This document shows, piece after piece, positions 1-10,219 of a DNA stretch of 47,500 nucleotides; positions within the stretch are counted from its first letter, which is position 1; each line of letters begins with the position of its first letter. Origin of the DNA: Neocallimastix lanati (nom. inval.) (Eukaryota > Neocallimastigomycota > Neocallimastigomycetes > Neocallimastigales > Neocallimastigaceae); assembly GCA_016946835.1 (NCBI GenBank), contig JACVTC010000078.1:322501-370000 (forward strand), written 5' to 3'. A model generated the notes under the pieces. It saw nothing but the letters and a program-made list of their open reading frames with translations. It did not search any database and was not told the origin of the DNA. The position numbers and the translations under genes are program-made.

Positions 1-1622
<1,622 letters not shown>

Positions 1623-2390
1623 TTATTGGATTTGTATTTTACGATTTTGATGTTCTTGAGGTTTGATCTTATTAAAGACAACTTCTAATACACCATTTTC
1701 CATTTTGGCATGGATATTTTCAATATCAGCATCTTCTGGAATTTTAAATGATCTTGAAAATTTTCCATAATTACTTTCTATTATATTATATTTTACTTTG
1801 TTATTTTCTTCTAATGAAATAGTTTCTTTAGATTTAATATTTTCATTTGATTCTTTCTTTTCTATATTTTCAGTAGTTTCGGTTTCCATTTCATTATCAT
1901 TTTTATTTTTTTCTTCTGTCATATTTTTGGTTTCCATTTCATTATTTTCAGATTTTCCTTTATCATTATTATCATTATCCTTATTTTCAATATCATTATT
2001 CGTATTATTATTATTACTAAAAATTGATTTTCTTTCACCAGAAATAGTTAATATATGATCTTCATTCAATTCAATTTTGACTTGATCTTTGGTCATTCCC
2101 GGTAAATCAGCATGAAGGTAGTAATTCTTTTCATCTTCACTTATATTAATTTTTGGAGAGAATTCAACAATATCGAAAATTTCATTATTTCTTAATGCTC
2201 TTGATAATTGTTTTTCCAAAGTAGTGATTGGGTTTTTACAATGATCATGATGAATATGGCGAGCATTATTAAAGTGAGATTTACAGAAGCCAAAATGATA
2301 ATTTTTTGTTATTGGATAATTGAAAAAATCATCTTCAAAATCTTCAAATAATGAATTTTTAATTGGTCTATTATATATATATAAAGTCAT
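1623..2390 (-). CDS. Small heat shock protein (Hsp20/Hsp30-type), 255-aa subtype, copy 1
   Basis: An ATP-independent holdase chaperone of the alpha-crystallin/Hsp20 family, expected to bind unfolding proteins in the cytosol under stress. The alpha-crystallin domain is split: residues 75-122 contain the ADLPG segment and the LTISGER strand, and residues 201-243 contain YGKFSRSF, IPEDADI and NGVLEVVF. Residues 123-200 are an Asn/Glu/Lys-rich low-complexity insertion in the loop between the halves, as known in fungal Hsp30 proteins. The C-terminal IQI (252-254) fits the IXI motif that links sHSP dimers. The N-terminal arm is rich in Phe, then His/Cys-rich (residues 31-51). The gene is intronless and divergent from the gene at 3146. 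The last 50 bp or so match the 245-aa subtype rather than the sister gene at 9286, so the 3' end is chimeric. Function is inferred from family. Confidence 0.93.
   Translation of the reverse strand: MTLYIYNRPIKNSLFEDFEDDFFNYPITKNYHFGFCKSHFNNARHIHHDHCKNPITTLEKQLSRALRNNEIFDIVEFSPKINISEDEKNYYLHADLPGMTKDQVKIELNEDHILTISGERKSIFSNNNNTNNDIENKDNDNNDKGKSENNEMETKNMTEEKNKNDNEMETETTENIEKKESNENIKSKETISLEENNKVKYNIIESNYGKFSRSFKIPEDADIENIHAKMENGVLEVVFNKIKPQEHQNRKIQIQ
1661..1671 (-). other. Recombination junction inside the sHSP coding region
   Basis: Positions 1623-1665 agree with the 245-aa gene at 7781 (TTGGATTTGTATT near the stop, then GTTTGATCTT). From 1671 outward the sequence agrees with the 255-aa gene at 9286 (ATTAAAGACAAC, then CACCATTTTCC). 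The switch lies between these marks, in codons for the last 15 or so residues. Confidence 0.65.
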
Positions 2391-2785
2391 TTTTGAATAA
2401 TTTTTATTTTAAAAGTATGTTATTTCGTTAAAAAAAATTTTTTTCAATAAATAAATATTATAAAAAATATTTTTTTAATAAATTTTTTTCTTTAAAACTG
2501 TATTTAAAATATATGAATTTGAAATTTATAAATTGAAAATTATGAAAATAAAAAAAATTTAAAGAAAATTTGAAATATTTATATTAATTTCCAATATTAA
2601 TAATAATTAATATAAATATTAATAATTAAAAAAAAAAAATTATTAAATTTAAATAATAAAGAAAAATCTTTGTAAAATTTTATTAGTAATAATATATGAA
2701 TATAATTTTTTTTTACTATGTAGAATTTACTATATTACAATTTTTTTTTTTTTGTATTTTTAAATTTCTATTTAAAAGTAATAAT

Positions 2786-2828
2786 TTCTTTAAATTTCTA
2801 CATTTTTCTACATTTTTCTACATTGATC
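2786..2828 (+). promoter_or_regulatory. Putative step-type heat shock element (4 TTC at 10-bp spacing)
   Basis: TTC occurs at 2786, 2796, 2806 and 2816, with a degenerate ATC at 2826, in repeats of TTTCTACATT. Regular TTC triplets separated by 7 bp match the step-type element bound by Hsf1 in budding yeast. Its position between two sHSP genes supports the call. Binding is inferred. Confidence 0.6.
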
Positions 2829-2966
2829 TACATTTTTTTTTATTTAAAATTTTCAACATTAATAATTAATAAATTTATTAATAATTATTCCACATTATTT
2901 AATTAAAAATTTTTCAAAATTTAAAATTTAATTAATATTTATATGCTTTAATATATTTTTAAAATT

Positions 2967-2976
2967 TATATAAATA
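2967..2976 (+). promoter_or_regulatory. TATA box for the 245-aa gene
   Basis: TATATAAATA lies about 170 bp upstream of the ATG at 3146 and is preserved at the same place upstream of the genes at 7781 and 12787. Confidence 0.55.
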
Positions 2977-3145
2977 CCTTGAAATTTTTTAATTTTTTTT
3001 TTTTTTCATAAACATTTAAATATTTAAATATTTTTATATATTAGATTTAAACTAAATAATTATAATAATTCCAATAATAAAATTAATTTTTTTTTTGAAA
3101 AAAGATTATTATAAATTAATAAATATTAAATAATAATAAAAAAAA

Positions 3146-3883
3146 ATGTCTTTATATTTATTCACAAAACCAATTAGAAATTCATTATTTGATGATTTTG
3201 AAAATAACTTTTTCAATTATCCAATAACGAAAAAACATCATTTTGGCATTTGTAATCCTCGTCATATTCATAAGCGTCATGGTCACTGTAAGAATTCACT
3301 TACTACTTTGGAAAAACAATTATCAAGAGCATTAAGAAATAATGAACTTTTTAATATAGTTGAATTCTCACCGAAAATTAATATTAGTGAAGATGAAAAT
3401 AATTACTACATTCATGCTGATTTACCTGGAATGAATAAAGATCAAGTTAAAATTGAATTAAATGAAGAACATATATTAACTATTTCTGGTGAAAGAAAAT
3501 CAATTTACAATAGTAATGATGATGATAATGACAATCATCATTCTGAAAGTATTGAATCTGAAATGGAAACAAAGGAAAAAACCGGAAATAAAGATAAAAA
3601 TGAAAAAAAAGAAAAAGATAATGAAATTGAAACCGAAAGTGAAGGAAAGAAAGAATATTATAAAAATCTTGAATCCAAGGAAACCTCTAAATTCGAAGAA
3701 AATAATAAAATGCAATATAATATAAAGGAATGTAATTATGGAAAATTTTCAAGATCATTAACTATTCCCGAAGATGTTGATATTGAAAATATTCAAGCCA
3801 AAATGGCCAATGGAGTATTAGAAGTAGTCTTTAAAAAGATCAAACCTCAAGAACATCAAAATCGTACTATTCAAATTCAATAA
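3146..3883 (+). CDS. Small heat shock protein (Hsp20/Hsp30-type), 245-aa subtype, copy 1
   Basis: A small heat shock protein with the same layout as the gene at 1623. It has a Phe-rich N-terminal arm (residues 1-28), a His/Cys-rich stretch (31-48), a first alpha-crystallin half (71-119, with ADLPGM and LTISGER), an acidic/basic insertion (120-190) with Asp/Asn and Glu/Lys runs, a second half (191-233, ending NGVLEVVF), and IQI at 242-244. It differs from the copies at 7781 and 12787 by scattered substitutions such as Asn70 for Asp and Asn97 for Thr. The ATG follows an A-run and starts the conserved MSLYLFTKPI block. It is intronless and divergent from 1623, with a shared step-type heat shock element. 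Predicted role is stress-induced holdase activity. Confidence 0.94.
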   Translation: MSLYLFTKPIRNSLFDDFENNFFNYPITKKHHFGICNPRHIHKRHGHCKNSLTTLEKQLSRALRNNELFNIVEFSPKINISEDENNYYIHADLPGMNKDQVKIELNEEHILTISGERKSIYNSNDDDNDNHHSESIESEMETKEKTGNKDKNEKKEKDNEIETESEGKKEYYKNLESKETSKFEENNKMQYNIKECNYGKFSRSLTIPEDVDIENIQAKMANGVLEVVFKKIKPQEHQNRTIQIQ

Positions 3884-4461
3884 ATTTAAAAGTTCTATAA
3901 TAATTTTTTTCTAATTATATATATATATATATTTTTAAAAATTTTTTCTATTAATTCATTATATTTTTAATTTCATAAAACTACTATATGTTTATCGTTA
4001 ATATCTATTATCATTATTAATATCTATCTATTATCATTATTTTATATCTAGAATTAATTATTAATTAATTTTAAATTATAGTAAATAAATTGTAGTTAAT
4101 ATTTCATAATTTTTTTTTTTTAATGAATCATTAATATATAAAATTTTTTTATGTATTTTTAATTATATTATTATTAATTATATGTAAATAAAATAAATTT
4201 ATAAAAAAGAATTATAAATAAAATAAGCAATGAAAAAAAGTCATAAAAAAATATCAAAATATTAAATTTGATTTTTAATTCTTAAATTAATGTGTCAAAT
4301 ATATATAATGGAAAATAATAATAATTATTATTTTTTTTATTCATATATTTGTTTATATCTTTATATAACTTTTAGATGATATAATTTTAAGTCATAATTA
4401 TTTAATTAGAGTTTAATTAGAGAAGTATTCTTAAATTTTTTTATTTTATTTTAAATTCATT
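3884..4461. other. 3' flank of the 245-aa gene, inverted copy of 7188-7780
   Basis: Non-coding. It is the reverse complement of the flank downstream of the gene at 7781, including the TCATTATTTTATATCTAGA block near 4034-4053. The LINE-like insertion interrupts it at 4461. Confidence 0.75.
4448..4461 (+). repeat. Target site duplication, left copy
   Basis: ATTTTAAATTCATT precedes the LINE-like insertion and is repeated exactly at 5227-5240 after its poly(A) tail. A single copy, in reverse complement, lies at 7174-7187 in the uninterrupted paralogous arm. Confidence 0.85.
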
Positions 4462-5184
4462 TTAAAAGAAAAATCGTCTCAGAAGATTGCCCTAAATGTT
4501 GCCCTTGTTGTGGTGTTAGTGTACCTAGCTTTTCTCACTGGATCTTTGCCTGTAAAGAATTGGATAATTACAGAAATAAATCTTTACCTTTTCTAGATGA
4601 TCTCTTTTTGAAGTTTTCATTGATAATTGAACAAAAATCCTTGGATGTTTCTTTAGATTCAGAAAAGGATTATGATAATAATATTTATTTTTATATATTG
4701 AGTGCACTTCTTGGTGGGCGTTCAATATATTCAAAAATTAAAGTTAATGATGGGGAACAAAGACAATTAGTTGACAATATTTTTAAACAAAGTTCAACTT
4801 CGTCAACTGTTCCGTATTTTGTGGGGATTGCGGAGTTTCTAACAAACGTAATACCATTAATTTGTCGATCTTTTAGTTTGATGATGAAATGGTATTCCGT
4901 TGAATCTACCGTTACCAAGAGCGTCGACGTCGAAATGATAAGGCATGGATTTTCACCTCCAGATACAGATTCGATTGATAACACTAATACTGAAATTATT
5001 ACTCGCAATAATGGACCTGGTTTTATTATCGAGGAATGGGAAAAGTTAGAGGCTATTGCTTCTAACGCACTTTTATAATTTTATAATATATAATATTTTA
5101 TTTCATGTATTTTATTTGTTATTTTTTCATTTAATTTCATGTAATTTTATTATTATTATAAATTAAATAAAGTTATTCTCTAAG

Positions 5185-5226
<42 letters not shown>
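4462..5226 (+). mobile_element. 5'-truncated LINE-like retroelement insertion with poly(A) tail
   Basis: The insertion has a GC content clearly above its surroundings. It contains the 3' part of an open frame, a 3' UTR with AATAAA at 5166-5171, and a 40-A tail at 5188-5227. It is flanked by a 14-bp target duplication. The paralogous inverted arm (7140-7250) runs through the same position with no insertion, so the boundaries are known on both sides. Features fit target-primed reverse transcription with 5' truncation. The source may be a LINE, or less likely a retrocopied cellular mRNA. Confidence 0.82.
4470..5078 (+). pseudogene. C-terminal fragment of a probable non-LTR retrotransposon ORF
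   Basis: Reading back from the stop at 5078, the frame is open to the insertion boundary, about 202 codons, with no native start. Near its beginning is a C-x2-C-x8-H-x4-C pattern (Cys codons at 4500 and 4509, His at 4536, Cys at 4551) in a context ending SHWIFACKEL. This resembles the zinc-knuckle segment that follows reverse transcriptase in many LINE proteins. The remaining 170 residues or so have no feature I recognise. No reverse transcriptase or endonuclease domain remains, so it cannot be an active element. The assignment rests on the motif and the retroposition hallmarks. Confidence 0.6.
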
Positions 5227-5234
<8 letters not shown>

Positions 5235-5240
5235 TTCATT
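5227..5240 (+). repeat. Target site duplication, right copy
   Basis: An exact repeat of 4448-4461, immediately after the poly(A) tail; the first A may belong to either. Confidence 0.85.
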
Positions 5241-5515
5241 ATCTTTTTATCTTATTTTTTTTTTTTTATTTTTTTTTTTTTATTTTTATTTATGTTTTCA
5301 TATTATTTTTATTAATATTAATATATAAAAAAAAGAAACAGTATGTGAAGTTTTGTAATATTATTTAGGTACTGTTAGTAGAGATTTTATATTATATATT
5401 AAAATAAGTAATAAATTATTATTAATATTGAAATTTGAATTAAAAAAAAAAAATATGAATAATACTAAAAAAAATGTTTCATTTAAAAAATATAAATGCA
5501 AATAATTAAAAATAG
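5241..5515. other. Inner end of the left inverted-repeat arm
   Basis: Non-coding. Reverse complement of about 6905-7170, with shared landmarks GAAACAGTATGTGAAG (5336-5351 against 7070-7085) and ATGTTTCATTTAAAAAATAT near 5474. Similarity stops at about 5515. Confidence 0.75.
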
Positions 5516-6904
5516 CATTTATTCTCATATATATAGATAAATATATGGATATATTGATATATATAAAAATTTAAAATTAATAAATAGTTTTAATTAGAAT
5601 TAGCATTCATTTCATAATTTTTGAATTAAATATTTATTGTAAATTTATTGAGCATCTTTTTATTATATAATATATTATAAATAAATAAATAATCAAAAAT
5701 TAGTTTACTTAAAAATAACGTAAAATAAAATAAATTATGAATTATTAAAGTTTTTCTATATTAGTGTTTTAATAAAATCTAATATTACTTTGATTAATAT
5801 ATTAAAAAAAATTTTTTTTTATTTAGCTTAAGTAATAAAACAAAATAACGTATTTTTAAAAAAATACTTTATTTTGATATATGTAATAAAAAAGTGTTAT
5901 TTGATTATGTATATATATATATATATTTCATTTTTTTTATATGAATTAATATATATTAATTTTATTTGATTTATATTTAAAAACTTTACCTATATATAAT
6001 ACTTTTATAAATTTTATTTTTTAAAAAATATTCATTCTAATTCTTTTATATTATTATTTTCATATTACTAATCATTATATGATATTGATAATATATTTAC
6101 TTATTTATTTTACTAATTATTATAATTTTCATTTTTAATGAAAAAAAAATAATAATAATAATAATTTAGACACATATATGAGTACTCATCTCTCATTTTG
6201 ACAATAACAGATATAGTAATTAAGTAAGATATTTACTAGCATACTAATACAGCGTCGCACCTCCACACGACATTGTTTTTAATAAAATTATATATTATAT
6301 CTATTTATTATAATTAAATAATATATATATCTATATTTAAATTATTGTAAATACTATAAATATTATTATTATCATTATTATAAAGTTTATAATTATTAAT
6401 TAATTTATTATCTTTTTCATTATTTTATATGTTATTTTTTATTTTTATTCTTTATTATAATTATTATTTATTATTAAAAATATTATTTATTATTACTATT
6501 ATTATTATTATTTAAAAATATATTATTATAATTTTATTATTATTAATGTTTATTTATTTATTCATTATTATAATTATTATTACTAAAAAAAAATAAATTA
6601 TAAAAATATTCTAAAATTTTATATTATTTATGTTATTATTATTTTCTGAGTAATATTTTTTATATAAATATATTTTGAATTAATGTTTGAATATCTTTAT
6701 TTTTTATGATAAATAGATATAATCTGATTTAAAAATTTAATCAAAAATTGAAAATATTATTATAATTTAACATTTAAAATGTTTTATATAAAAAATATAA
6801 ATTCAATTTATAATTATTATACTTTTATTTATTTAATTTTTATTCATCAATTCAAAAGTATTATTACAAATTAGAAATAATTATAGTTTATATAACGATA
6901 TAAT
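5516..6904. other. Spacer between inverted-repeat arms (first copy)
   Basis: No gene. It is repeated in direct orientation at about 10220-12170. It holds an old SINE remnant (6169-6275), a single copy of the 19-bp unit that is expanded in the other spacer (near 6468-6490), a short ATT tract, and the empty site for the SINE at 11516 (about 6509-6545). Confidence 0.75.
6169..6275 (-). mobile_element. Decayed 3' fragment of the tRNA-derived SINE
   Basis: This aligns, with many substitutions, to the last 110 bp or so of the SINE at 16014. Shared blocks include GCATACTAATACAGC against GCATACTGTATCAGC, GCGTCGCACCTC against CTTCGCCGCTCTC, and the 3' hairpin region. It is in the same relative place as 10864-10970 in the second spacer, so it predates the duplication. 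Confidence 0.7.
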
Positions 6905-7780
6905 TTTAATTATTTTCATTTATATTTTTTAAATGAAACTTTTTTTTGGTATTATTCTTATTTTTTTTTTCTTTTTTTTTAATTCAAATTTCAATATTAA
7001 TAATAATTTATTACTTATTTTAAAATTTAATATAAAATCTCTACTAACAGTACCTAAATATATTACAAAACTTCACATACTGTTTCTTTTTTTTATATAT
7101 TAATATTAATAAAAATAATATGAAAACATAAATGAAAATAAAAAAAGATAAAAAAAAAATAAAATAAAAAGATAATGAATTTAAAATAAAATAAAAAAAT
7201 TTAAGAATACTTCTCTAATTAAACTCTAATTAAATAATTATGACTTAAAATTATATCATCTCAAAATTATAAAAAGATATAAACAAATATATGAAGAAAA
7301 AAAAAATAATAATAATTACTTTCCAATATATATATTTGACACATTAATTTAAGAATTAAAAATCAAATTTAATATTTTTATATTTTTTATGTTGTTTTTT
7401 TTTTTTTATCATTGCTTATTTTATTTATAATTCTTTTTTATAAATTTATTTTATTTACATATAAATAATAATAATATAATTAAAAATACATAAAAAAATT
7501 TTATATATTAATGATTCATTAAAAAAAAAATTATGAAATATTTATTAACTACAATTTATTAACTATAATTTAAAATTAATAATAATTAATTCTAGATATA
7601 AAATAATGATAATAGATAGATATTAATAATTAATAATAAATAATGAATAATGATAATAGATATTAACGATAAGCATATAACAGTTTTATGAAATTAAAAA
7701 TACAACATATTAATAGAAAAAATTCTTAAAAAATATATATATAATTAGAAAAAAAATATATTATTATTAAATTTTTAAAT
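6905..7780. other. 3' flank of the 245-aa gene, with LINE empty site
   Basis: Non-coding. It matches 480-1622 and part of 12130-12786 directly, and 3884-5515 inverted. Position 7174-7187 is the uninterrupted target of the LINE-like insertion. Confidence 0.75.
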
Positions 7781-8518
7781 TTATTGGATTTGTATTGTAC
7801 GATTTTGATGTTCTTGAGGTTTGATCTTTTTAAAGACAACTTCTAATACTCCATTGGCCATTTTGGCTTGAATATTTTCAATATCAACATCTTCGGGAAT
7901 AGTTAATGATCTTGAAAATTTTCCATAATTACATTCCTTTATATTATATTGCATTTTATTATTTTCTTCGAATTTAGAGGTTTCCTTGGATTCAAGATTT
8001 TTATAATTTTCTTTATTTCCTTCACTTTCGGTTTCAATTTCATTATCTTTTTCTTTTTTATCATTTTTATCTTTATTTCCGGTTTTTTCCTTTGTTTCCA
8101 TTTCAGATTCAGTACTTTCAGAATGATGATTGTCATTATCATCATCATTACTATTATAAATTGATTTTCTTTCACCAGAAATAGTTAATATATGATCTTC
8201 ATTTAATTCAATTTTAACTTGATCTTTAGTCATTCCAGGTAAATCAGCATGAATATAGTAATTATTTTCATCTTCACTAATATTAATTTTCGGTGAGAAT
8301 TCAACTATATCAAAAAGTTCATTATTTTTTAATGCTCTTGATAATTGTTTTTCCAAAGTAGTAAATGAATTCTTACAGTGACCATGACGCTTATGAATAC
8401 GACGAGGATTACAAATGCCAAAATGATGTTTTTTCATTATTGGATAATTGAAAAAGTTATTTTCAAAATCATCAAATAATGAATTTCTAATTGGTTTTGT
8501 GAATAAATATAAAGACAT
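7781..8518 (-). CDS. Small heat shock protein (Hsp20/Hsp30-type), 245-aa subtype, copy 2
   Basis: Near-identical to the gene at 3146. Domains are an N-terminal arm, a His/Cys-rich stretch (31-48), a split alpha-crystallin domain (71-119 and 191-233) around a charged insertion (120-190), and a C-terminal IQI motif. Distinguishing substitutions include Phe52 for Leu, Lys64 for Arg and Asp70 for Asn. The start is the same conserved MSLYLFTKPI block after an A/T-rich leader. It is divergent from the 255-aa gene at 9286 across a shared promoter with three GAA triplets in the step-type element, against four in the other two units. The role is holdase chaperone by family. The frame is intact. Confidence 0.94.
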   Translation of the reverse strand: MSLYLFTKPIRNSLFDDFENNFFNYPIMKKHHFGICNPRRIHKRHGHCKNSFTTLEKQLSRALKNNELFDIVEFSPKINISEDENNYYIHADLPGMTKDQVKIELNEDHILTISGERKSIYNSNDDDNDNHHSESTESEMETKEKTGNKDKNDKKEKDNEIETESEGNKENYKNLESKETSKFEENNKMQYNIKECNYGKFSRSLTIPEDVDIENIQAKMANGVLEVVFKKIKPQEHQNRTIQIQ

Positions 8519-8687
8519 TTTTTTTTATTATTATTTAATATTTATTACTTTATAATAATCTTTTTTAAAAAAAAATTTAATTTTATTATTGGAATTATTA
8601 TAATTATTTAGTTTAAATCTAATATATAAAAATATTTAAATATTTAAATGTTTATGAAAAAAAAAAAAAATTAGAAAAATTTCAAGG

Positions 8688-8697
8688 TATTTATATA
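8688..8697 (-). promoter_or_regulatory. TATA box for the 245-aa gene
   Basis: TATATAAATA on the minus strand, about 170 bp upstream of the ATG of 7781-8518. Confidence 0.55.
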
Positions 8698-8835
8698 AAT
8701 TTTAAAAATATATTAAAGCATATAAATATTAATTAAATTTTAAATTATGAAAAATTTTTAATTAAATAATGTGGAATAATTATTAATAATTTTATTAATT
8801 ATTAATGTTGAAAATTTTAAATAAAAAACAATGTA

Positions 8836-8868
8836 GATCAATGTAGAAAAATGTAGAAATTTAAAGAA
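8836..8868 (-). promoter_or_regulatory. Putative step-type heat shock element (3 GAA at 10-bp spacing)
   Basis: GAA at 8846, 8856 and 8866, with a degenerate GAT at 8836, in ATGTAGAAAA repeats. It is one repeat shorter than the elements at 2786 and 13861. Confidence 0.6.
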
Positions 8869-9285
8869 ATTATTACTTTTAAATAGAAATTTAAAAATAC
8901 AAAAAAAAAAAAATAATCGTAAAATAGTAAATTCTACATAGTAAAAAAAAAATTATATTCATATATTATTACTAATAAAATTTTACAAAGATTTTTCTTT
9001 ATTATTTAAATTTAATAATTTTCTTTTTTAATTATTAATATTTATATTAATTATTATTATTATTGGAAATTAATATAAATATTTTAAATTTTCTTTAAAT
9101 TTTTTTATTTTCATAATTTTCAATTTATAAATTTCAAATTAATATTTTTTAAATACAGTTTTAAAGAAAAAAAAATTTATTAAAAAAAATATTTTTTATA
9201 ATATTTATTTATTAAAAAGTTTTTTTCACAAAATAACATACTTTTAAAAATTTTAATTTATATTAAAATAAAAAATTATTCAAAA

Positions 9286-10053
9286 ATGACTTTATATTTA
9301 TATACTAGACCAATTAAAAATTCATTATTTGAAGATTTTGAAGATGATTTTTTCAATTATCCAATAACAAAAAATCATCATTTTGGCTTCTGTAAATCTC
9401 ACTTTAATAATGGTCGCCATGTTCATCATGATCATTGTAAAAACCCAATCACTACTTTGGAAAAACAATTATCAAGAGCATTAAGAAATAATGAAATTTT
9501 CGATATTGTTGAATTCTCTCCAAAAATTAATATAAGTGAAGATGAAAAGAATTACTATATTCATGCTGATTTACCGGGAATGACCAAAGATCAAGTCAAA
9601 ATCGAATTGAATGAAGAGCATATATTAACTATTTCTGGTGAAAGAAAATCAATTTTTAGTAATAATAATAATACGAATAATGATATTGAAAATAAGGATA
9701 ATGATAATACTGATAAAGGTAAATCTGAAAATAATGAAATGGAAACCAAAAATATGACAGAAGAAAAAAATAAAAATGATAATGAAATGGAAACCGAAAC
9801 TACTGAAAATATAGAAAAGAAAGAATCAAATGAAAATATTAAATCTAAAGAAACTATTTCATTAGAAGAAAATAACAAAGTAAAATATAATATAATGGAA
9901 AGTAATTATGGAAAATTTTCAAGATCATTTAAAATTCCAGAAGATGCTGATATTGAAAATATCCATGCCAAAATGGAAAATGGTGTATTAGAAGTTGTCT
10001 TTAATAAGATTGAACCTCAAAAACATCAGAATCGTACTATTCAAATTCAATAA
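9286..10053 (+). CDS. Small heat shock protein (Hsp20/Hsp30-type), 255-aa subtype, copy 2
   Basis: Sister of the gene at 1623. The alpha-crystallin halves are at residues 75-122 and 201-243, around an Asn-rich then Glu/Lys-rich insertion (123-200), with IQI at 252-254. The His/Cys-rich N-terminal segment (residues 31-51) has two Cys and seven His. The C-terminal residues KIEPQKHQNRT differ from the KIKPQEHQNRK of copy 1, whose end was probably replaced. The 3' flank (10054-10170) is unlike that of every other sHSP gene here and ends at a poly(A) tract. It is intronless and divergent from 7781. Stress-induced holdase by family. Confidence 0.94.
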   Translation: MTLYLYTRPIKNSLFEDFEDDFFNYPITKNHHFGFCKSHFNNGRHVHHDHCKNPITTLEKQLSRALRNNEIFDIVEFSPKINISEDEKNYYIHADLPGMTKDQVKIELNEEHILTISGERKSIFSNNNNTNNDIENKDNDNTDKGKSENNEMETKNMTEEKNKNDNEMETETTENIEKKESNENIKSKETISLEENNKVKYNIMESNYGKFSRSFKIPEDADIENIHAKMENGVLEVVFNKIEPQKHQNRTIQIQ

Positions 10054-10170
10054 ATTTTGAAAGATTAATATTAAATTTAAAAGATTTTCTTTGAAACTTA
10101 AATTATTCATTTATAAATTTTTAATTAATTACATTACTATCAAATATATATTATCAAATAATATAATTCT

Positions 10171-10204
<34 letters not shown>

Positions 10205-10219
10205 CAATATCAATTATTA
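10054..10219. other. Unique 3' flank of the 255-aa gene and poly(A) junction
   Basis: About 115 bp of AT-rich sequence with no match to the other sHSP flanks, then a T7 and an A26 run (about 10171-10204), after which the second spacer begins. The run marks the boundary of the duplicated block. Confidence 0.6.

Larger units (their letters stand above)
2391..3145. promoter_or_regulatory. Divergent promoter region of the unit 0 sHSP pair
   Basis: This 755-bp AT-rich gap separates the two ATGs and has no ORF. It recurs inverted at 8519-9285 and partly at 13525-14100. It contains a TTC array with 10-bp spacing, a TATA box facing the 245-aa gene, and A/T runs. Its orientation always matches the subtypes: the TATA side faces the 245-aa gene. 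Confidence 0.75.
1671..5515 (+). repeat. Left arm of a large inverted repeat
   Basis: Contains the sHSP pair, its promoter and the 245-type 3' flank, and mirrors 6905-10006. After removing the LINE insertion plus one target copy (779 bp), the arm is about 3.07 kb against about 3.10 kb on the right. Identity is highest in the coding regions. Confidence 0.8.
8519..9285. promoter_or_regulatory. Divergent promoter region of the unit 1 sHSP pair
   Basis: An inverted copy of 2391-3145 with no ORF. Holds the GAA array at 8836-8868 and a TATA box at 8688-8697 on the minus strand facing the gene at 7781. Confidence 0.75.
6905..10006 (-). repeat. Right arm of the large inverted repeat
   Basis: Mirror of 1671-5515 without the LINE-like insertion; carries the 245(-)/255(+) gene pair. 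Confidence 0.8.

Noticed and set aside
1798-2058. Open frame antisense to the sHSP at 1623 (and equivalents at 7949, 9591 and 12955)
   Set aside because: These are shadows of the charged low-complexity insertion of the sHSP genes; they recur only because the genes are duplicated.
3489-3725. Lys/Ile-rich frame overlapping the sHSP at 3146 (and at 7939, 12945)
   Set aside because: Frame-shifted reading of the same insertion, without independent support.
4525-5008. Frames antisense to the LINE-like fragment
   Set aside because: The sense strand has the zinc-knuckle pattern, the polyadenylation signal and the poly(A) tail.
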